A stretch of DNA of 10,756 nt from Promethearchaeota archaeon. Its GTDB lineage: Archaea; Asgardarchaeota; Lokiarchaeia; Sigyniarchaeales; Promethearchaeaceae. The stretch lies in NCBI GenBank assembly GCA_014729055.1, contig WJKO01000856.1, forward strand, positions 1 through 10,756, written 5' to 3'. The notes under the pieces are model-generated. The model worked only from the letters and a program-made list of their open reading frames with translations. It did no database searches and had not been told where the DNA came from. Made by a program: the position numbers and the translations under genes. Positions 6,667 to 10,756 of this stretch are shown piece after piece. The first letter of the stretch is position 1. Every line of letters starts with the position of its first letter.

Positions 6667-6738
6667 TCTATCAAGCGTAATATACTCTAAGCCTACATTT
6701 TGAAGAAAATAATATCTGGATCTTATTTCTTTTAATAT

Positions 6739-6741
6739 TTA
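6739..6741 (-). other. uvrA: In-frame TAA stop codon interrupting uvrA
   Basis: Both uvrA pieces are in the same reading frame: (6739-6667)/3 = 24 codons, with no shift. The only stop between ATG 8178 and TAA 5224 is this one. The sequence across it reads KKEQKIAR, stop, ILKEIRSRYYFLQNVGLEY, which follows the UvrA consensus (IA..ILKEI..R..FL.NVGL.YLTL.R) with one position replaced. One base change from CAA, GAA, AAA, TTA or TCA would produce it. Confidence 0.9.
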
Positions 6742-8178
6742 ACGGGCAATCTTCTGTTCTTTCTTGGATAATTTCAGATTGTCGAACCATTTGGTGCCTT
6801 CCTCAACCGACATCCCACAGATTTGCCATATATTCTTCCCATTTATATATACTGCAAGACTTTCCTTTTTTAACCGCTGACCATGGCATGAATTACAATT
6901 GTATTCCGTCATGAATTGACTGTAATATTCTTTCATATTACCAGAAGAAGAATTCTGGTAACGTCTTTGCATTGTATTTAATATTCCTTCGAATGGTCTA
7001 TTTACTTGCCAAGAAAAATGGCTTGTATCTTTCTTGTCCTCTTCTCGGTTGAATTTAAATTCTATTTTTTCACTACCTGTTCCAATCATCAATTTATCCC
7101 AAAATTCTTTCGGTAACTCATTAATGGGCTCATTTAAATCGACATCATAGTGTTCCGCTACTGTTTCGATCATTTTCCAAGAATAAGAACCTATGGTTCC
7201 GAAGCCCCCTACATTTCGCAATCCACTGTCATAAATTGAAACTGAAGTATCAGGAAACACTTTCTCTTCATCAAACGCTAACATAGAACCTAACCCCTTG
7301 CAATACGGGCATGCACCATAAGGAGTATTAAAGGAAAAATCTCGCGGAAGTAATTCATTATAAGAAATACCACATTCCGTACAGAAATTATGCTCTGAAA
7401 AAGTTTTAGTTGGTCCATCAATAATTGTGATTTTTACCAAGCCTTCACTTAATTTCAAAGCAGTTTCTATGGCGTTAGCCAGTCTCGATTTAAACTCCTT
7501 ATTATTAACGCGCATTATAAGTCTATCGACTACAACATCAATCGTATGTTTGTTGTTTTTATTAAGATTAATAGGTTCATCCAGTAAATATTCGATTGGT
7601 TCGTGACCTTCATCTTGAATAATTACACGCGTATATCCTTCTTTCCGTAACCGATCAAATAGTTTATTGTAGGTTCCCTTTTTTCCTTCGACAATTGGGG
7701 ACAAGACTTTAAATTTTAGGTCTTTTTTCAATGATTTTGCTATTTCTGCCGTTATTTCTTGACTGCTTTTAGGACTTATAATTTCTCCGCAAATAGGACA
7801 ATGTGGCGTGCCTATATGTGCAAAAAGCAACCTAAAATAATCATATATCTCTGTTACCGTTGCCACAATACTCCGGGGGTTTTTACTTAATGACCCTTGT
7901 TGTATAGAAATGCTGGGACTTAATCCTTCTATTTTATCTACATTCGGTTTATCCAAGTCTCCGATAAATTGTCTTGCGTAAGACGAGAGACTTTGAAGAT
8001 ATCTGCGCTGAGCTTCTGTAAAAATGGTATCATAAGCGAGGCTTGATTTACCACTTCCGCTTAATCCCGTAAATACAACAAATTTATCATGCGGAATTTT
8101 AACATCGACTGACTTTAAATTATTCTCTCTTGCACCTTCAACAATAATAAACTGCTTTGAATTGTGTGGACTTTTCAT
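6739..8178 (-). CDS. uvrA: UvrABC excinuclease subunit A, N-terminal half (ends at a premature stop)
   Basis: First half (479 residues) of UvrA, which dimerises, binds damaged DNA and loads UvrB. Walker A of nucleotide-binding domain I is GLSGSGKSS (38-46), followed by the highly conserved RRYLQSLSSYARQF. CPIC (127-130) opens the UvrB-binding domain region, and a zinc site is formed by CTEC (266-269) and CPYC (290-293). CNSCHGQRL starts at 428. Family members are normally about 940-1000 residues, so a product stopping here lacks the signature and Walker B of its first ATPase domain and all of the second. It would not be a functional UvrA alone. ATG 8178 has no clear ribosome site. TTAATTAA at 8199-8206 is about 25 bases upstream and could give a leaderless mRNA. 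The gene lies downstream of uvrB with a 141-bp gap. Confidence 0.9.
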   Translation of the reverse strand: MKSPHNSKQFIIVEGARENNLKSVDVKIPHDKFVVFTGLSGSGKSSLAYDTIFTEAQRRYLQSLSSYARQFIGDLDKPNVDKIEGLSPSISIQQGSLSKNPRSIVATVTEIYDYFRLLFAHIGTPHCPICGEIISPKSSQEITAEIAKSLKKDLKFKVLSPIVEGKKGTYNKLFDRLRKEGYTRVIIQDEGHEPIEYLLDEPINLNKNNKHTIDVVVDRLIMRVNNKEFKSRLANAIETALKLSEGLVKITIIDGPTKTFSEHNFCTECGISYNELLPRDFSFNTPYGACPYCKGLGSMLAFDEEKVFPDTSVSIYDSGLRNVGGFGTIGSYSWKMIETVAEHYDVDLNEPINELPKEFWDKLMIGTGSEKIEFKFNREEDKKDTSHFSWQVNRPFEGILNTMQRRYQNSSSGNMKEYYSQFMTEYNCNSCHGQRLKKESLAVYINGKNIWQICGMSVEEGTKWFDNLKLSKKEQKIAR

Positions 8179-8198
8179 TTTCTTCGGACTTGGATTTG

Positions 8199-8206
8199 TT
8201 AATTAA
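8199..8206 (-). promoter_or_regulatory. Possible TATA box of uvrA
   Basis: TTAATTAA (same on both strands), preceded on the minus strand by ACTACTA, is centred about 25 bases before ATG 8178. uvrA could therefore have its own leaderless transcript as well as read-through from uvrB. The whole 8179-8319 gap is AT-rich, so this is tentative. The same gap holds CTTTAA (8234-8239) and TTAAAG (8251-8256) as an inverted pair around TTTTAAAA, and a tandem GTGCTT at 8225-8236. Confidence 0.35.
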
Positions 8207-8319
8207 TAGTAGTTTTAGAACAATGTGCTTGTGCTTTAAAATTTTAAAACTTAAAGAACAATTATAATTATTTTTTTAGGCAATATGGCTTATTTCGTAT
8301 TTTTTCTTAGATTAGCAAA

Positions 8320-10311
8320 TCAGATCTTCTTTCTTAATGCCCATATTTCATCTCTGATGTAAGCAGCTTTTTCAAATTCCAGATTTGACGCCGCATCCAT
8401 CATCATGGCTTCCAGATCAGCAATTTTATCTTGTAAGATGCCTTGTTCCTCTATTTTTTCTTTAATTGTTTTCCTAAACTTCCGTTCCTCTGTTTCATCT
8501 TCTTCCAATTCTTCTAAGGATAAGGATTTAGTTAATGCTTTTTCAATTGTTTTTGGTTCGATTCCATGATCCTTGTTAAATTTTTGTTGGATTCTACGCC
8601 TCCGATTTGTCTCTTTTATTGCCTTTTGCATTGATTTCGTCATAGTATCCGCGTATAAGATTACATGCCCATTAACATTACGGGAAGCACGACCTATTGT
8701 TTGGATTAAAGATCTAGTATCACGGAGAAAGCCCTCTTTATCCGCATCCAATATTGCGACTAAAGATACTTCAGGTAAATCCAAACCTTCACGTAATAAA
8801 TTGATACCGATAACAACATTGATATCGCCGGCTCTGAGTTTTCTTAGTATCTCTGAACGTTCAATCGTATCAATACTACTATGCAAATAATTTATCTTTA
8901 AGTTTCGTTCTGCGTAATATTCAGCGATGTTTTCAGCTAGCTTTTTGGTAAGCGTTGTAACGAGGATTCTTTCCTGACGGGCTGTAACTTTTTGTATTTC
9001 ACTAAGTAGGTCATCAATTTGATTATCAGTGGGACGAATTTCAACGTAGGGATCGACTAATCCGGTTGGTCTTATTATTTGTTCAGCTATAATTCTACTA
9101 TGGGATAATTCATACTCACCTGGTGTAGCACTGGTAAAGATCGCTTGATTGATCCTATTTTCCCATTCCTCGAAAGTCAATGGTCTATTATCATAAGCTG
9201 CTTTCAGTCGAAAACCATAATCTATCAAATTTTTCTTCCGTGATCGGTCTCCACCAATCATTCCGTGTATTTGTGGGACGCCTATATGTGATTCATCTAA
9301 TACCATCAAATAATTTTCAGGAAAATAGTCTAACAGGGTGAATGGTGGATCTCCTTCTTTTCTGTTATCTAGATAACGAGAATAATTTTCAATACCTTTT
9401 ACATGCCCGATTTCTTGTATCATCTCGAGATCATAATTAGTCCGCTGTTCTAAGCGTTGAGCTTCAACAAGCTTGTTTTGTTCTTTAAAATCTTCGACTT
9501 CTTCTTCCATATCGTGTTTTATTTCATCGATTATCCGATCTAATTCATCTGTATTAGTAATAAACTCCTTTGCAGGAAAAACAACGATCTCTTTTGGTTT
9601 ATCTATGGTTTTTCCAGAGATAAAATTAATTATCGATATTTCTTCTATTTCATCACCAAAGAACATAATCTTGTATCCTATATCCGCATCGGACGGATAA
9701 ATTGACATCGTGTCACCCTTTACTCGAAATAATCCGGGTTTTACTTCAACATCATTTCTTTCATACTGTATTTTTATGAGTTTTTTTGACAAGTCTCTTA
9801 TTGAGATACGTTCTCCTTTTTTAATGAGAATAAATTTATTTTTAATTACTTCGGGATCCTGTAGACCATAGATGCAGGAAACAGAGGCGACCACAATAAC
9901 ATCTTGGCGAGTTAACAACGATTTCATAGCTGATAGACGATATTGTTGTATCTGTTCATTAATATCTAAGTCTTTTTCAATATATTGCCCTTTACTTGGA
10001 AGATATGCTTCTGGTTGATAATAATCATAATAGCTAACAAAATATTCTACTGCATTATCAGGGAAAAATTCGGTGAATTCTTGGAATAATTGAGCCGCTA
10101 AAGTCTTATTTGGAGCCATAACCAGAGTGGGTCTTTGGACTTTTTCGATTATATTTGATATTGTAAACGTTTTTCCAGTGCCCGTTGCACCCAATAAGGT
10201 TATGAATTTGTCTCCTCGTTTTAGTGCTTTTATTATATCTGAGATAGCAGTAGGTTGATCACCCATAGGTTTATAGTTCGATTTTAACCTAAACTTTTTC
10301 ATCATCTTCAT
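8320..10311 (-). CDS. uvrB: UvrABC excinuclease subunit B
   Basis: Helicase-fold damage-verification subunit of nucleotide excision repair. It is loaded by UvrA and recruits UvrC. Numbered from ATG 10311: Walker A GATGTGKT at 41-48, the beta-hairpin YYDYYQPEAYLP at 94-105, Walker B DESH at 339-342, TSATPG at 393-398, QTIGRASR at 537-544 and the C-terminal UVR (UvrC-binding) motif at about 627-662. The length (663) is normal and no key motif is missing. On the minus strand the upstream sequence reads AAGGTGG directly against the ATG at 10311, which is too close to work. The same site lies 6 or 9 bases before the ATGs ending at 10305 and 10302, so the true start is probably one of these (661 or 660 residues). 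uvrA follows on the same strand. UvrC is not in the window. Confidence 0.95.
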   Translation of the reverse strand: MKMMKKFRLKSNYKPMGDQPTAISDIIKALKRGDKFITLLGATGTGKTFTISNIIEKVQRPTLVMAPNKTLAAQLFQEFTEFFPDNAVEYFVSYYDYYQPEAYLPSKGQYIEKDLDINEQIQQYRLSAMKSLLTRQDVIVVASVSCIYGLQDPEVIKNKFILIKKGERISIRDLSKKLIKIQYERNDVEVKPGLFRVKGDTMSIYPSDADIGYKIMFFGDEIEEISIINFISGKTIDKPKEIVVFPAKEFITNTDELDRIIDEIKHDMEEEVEDFKEQNKLVEAQRLEQRTNYDLEMIQEIGHVKGIENYSRYLDNRKEGDPPFTLLDYFPENYLMVLDESHIGVPQIHGMIGGDRSRKKNLIDYGFRLKAAYDNRPLTFEEWENRINQAIFTSATPGEYELSHSRIIAEQIIRPTGLVDPYVEIRPTDNQIDDLLSEIQKVTARQERILVTTLTKKLAENIAEYYAERNLKINYLHSSIDTIERSEILRKLRAGDINVVIGINLLREGLDLPEVSLVAILDADKEGFLRDTRSLIQTIGRASRNVNGHVILYADTMTKSMQKAIKETNRRRRIQQKFNKDHGIEPKTIEKALTKSLSLEELEEDETEERKFRKTIKEKIEEQGILQDKIADLEAMMMDAASNLEFEKAAYIRDEIWALRKKI

Positions 10312-10318
10312 CCACCTT
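10312..10318 (-). promoter_or_regulatory. Shine-Dalgarno site that decides the uvrB start
   Basis: AAGGTGG on the minus strand is a strong match to the GGAGGT/GGTG type of ribosome site. It leaves 0 bases to ATG 10311, 6 to ATG 10305 and 9 to ATG 10302, which supports the two inner ATGs. It is the only clear Shine-Dalgarno site in the window. Confidence 0.6.
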
Positions 10319-10350
10319 GATTTTCCATAACCTTAATTAAAGACAGTTAG

Positions 10351-10358
10351 TATAAAAA
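10351..10358 (-). promoter_or_regulatory. Probable TATA box of uvrB
   Basis: Read on the minus strand this is TTTTTATA. A start site about 25 bases downstream would lie near 10330 and give a leader of roughly 25 bases containing the AAGGTGG ribosome site. It borders an imperfect inverted repeat (10357-10367 against 10386-10400) that could be an operator. Confidence 0.45.
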
Positions 10359-10400
10359 GAGATAAAGTATAGTAATTTATTTTATCTTTATTTGTCTCTT
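10357..10400. repeat. Imperfect inverted repeat upstream of uvrB
   Basis: AAGAGATAAAG (10357-10367) is matched on the opposite strand by AAGAGACAAATAAAG (complement of 10386-10400), identical apart from a four-base insertion. It partly overlaps the predicted uvrB TATA box. A repressor site is possible, but AT-rich DNA makes such pairings common. Confidence 0.3.
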
Positions 10401-10463
10401 AAAGAAATAAAAGGAAATCATTATTTTTTTCATTTATGAATTTAAAATATCGAAATCTTATGA

Positions 10464-10471
10464 TTTATATA
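10464..10471 (+). promoter_or_regulatory. TATA box of the right-edge gene
   Basis: TTTATATA is identical to the box at 349-356. A start site about 25 bases downstream (near 10493) would give a leader of about 50 bases to ATG 10543. Four copies of ATCGAA (10449, 10479, 10493, 10498) surround the box and the expected start site. Confidence 0.5.
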
Positions 10472-10542
10472 TCTTAAAATCGAAGAAAAATTATCGAATC
10501 GAAATAACAAATTATAACTTAAAATAGAGATGTATCAAATCA

Positions 10543-10756
10543 ATGAGCTCATCTAAACCCTTTAAAAGTTGCGAATATTGTGGTCGAGTCTGTGAATTTA
10601 GAGTACCAAGTAGCGCGGTGGTTGATTCTCAACAAAACTTTGTAATTGATGTATATAATGAATTAAAACAAGGACATCTTGGAACAATTACGAAAATGGC
10701 AATGATGAAAGCAGCAAGTACATTAAAGGAAGATTTCGATCCCATGTCTATGGATC
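10543..10756 (+). CDS. Hypothetical protein with CxxCxxxC motif, N-terminal part
   Basis: An open frame of 71 codons starts at ATG 10543 and runs off the right edge. I do not recognise it. Residues 10-17 read CEYCGRVC, a three-cysteine cluster that could bind zinc or, less likely, an iron-sulfur cluster; a partner cysteine pair is not seen in the visible part. A mostly helical region with several methionines follows (TKMAMMKAASTLKED). The promoter at 10464-10471 and the absence of an in-frame upstream start support this start. The gene is divergent from uvrB across 231 bp. There is no sign that it is uvrC: the GIY-YIG N-terminus is absent. Confidence 0.6.
   Translation, partial: MSSSKPFKSCEYCGRVCEFRVPSSAVVDSQQNFVIDVYNELKQGHLGTITKMAMMKAASTLKEDFDPMSMD

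Noticed and set aside
6667..6741. Intron, inserted element or intein splitting uvrA
   Set aside because: No extra sequence is present: the frame is continuous and the 24 codons between the pieces are UvrA sequence, so only one codon is altered.
8234..8256. Hairpin terminator between uvrB and uvrA (CTTTAA...TTAAAG)
   Set aside because: The arms are six AT-rich bases with a long loop and there is no T-run after it on the minus strand; it is too weak to call.
8573..9700. Plus-strand open frames opposite uvrB (8573-8890 and 9473-9700)
   Set aside because: They are antisense to an intact UvrB with no independent coding signal.
10436..10477. Mini-ORF of 13 codons upstream of the right-edge gene
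   Set aside because: It is very short, lies ahead of the expected transcription start and contains the TATA box itself.

Overview
This AT-rich window (roughly one third G+C by eye) most probably comes from an archaeon, plausibly a mesophilic Asgard (Lokiarchaeota-like) lineage assembled from an environmental sample. The archaeal reading rests on TATA-like boxes about 22-27 bases ahead of several start codons (best: TTTATATA at 349-356 and 10464-10471), very short or absent 5' leaders, and T-run terminators without strong hairpins. The lineage is an inference from general feel, not from a marker gene.

Left part (1-845): the tail of an unidentified helical protein, a T8 terminator, then a small membrane protein gene whose two halves lie in different frames. 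Removing one G from GGGG at 520-523 restores a single 129-residue protein. It meets, tail to tail, a DNA methyltransferase gene across a TTTTTTAAAAAA palindrome.

Middle (846-5223): an apparently solitary N4/N6-type DNA methyltransferase (minus strand) is divergent from a two-gene plus-strand operon: a PIG-L/LmbE-type zinc deacetylase followed, with an 8-base ATGGATAA overlap, by an 833-residue six-hairpin glycoside-hydrolase-like protein. The pair suggests sequential deacetylation and trimming of an N-acetylated glycan or glycoconjugate. The 129-bp divergent promoter carries a perfect 18-bp direct repeat. The hydrolase contains a polypurine, low-complexity, partly duplicated insertion.

Right part (5224-10542, minus strand): uvrB then uvrA, the damage-recognition genes of bacterial-type nucleotide excision repair (uvrC is not in the window). 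UvrB looks intact. The uvrA frame is broken by exactly one in-frame TAA (6739-6741). The codons after it still encode conserved UvrA sequence, so this is a recent nonsense mutation, a sequence error or, less likely, recoding. The uvrA stop abuts the hydrolase stop with no gap. At the right edge a plus-strand gene with a CxxCxxxC motif begins at 10543, behind a good TATA box, and runs off the window.

No RNA genes, CRISPR arrays or insertion sequences were seen. The most noteworthy points are the interrupted uvrA, the one-base frameshift in the small membrane protein, the repeat-bearing divergent promoter, the coupled deacetylase/glycosidase pair and the hydrolase insertion. No clearly new multi-gene defence or mobile system is visible.
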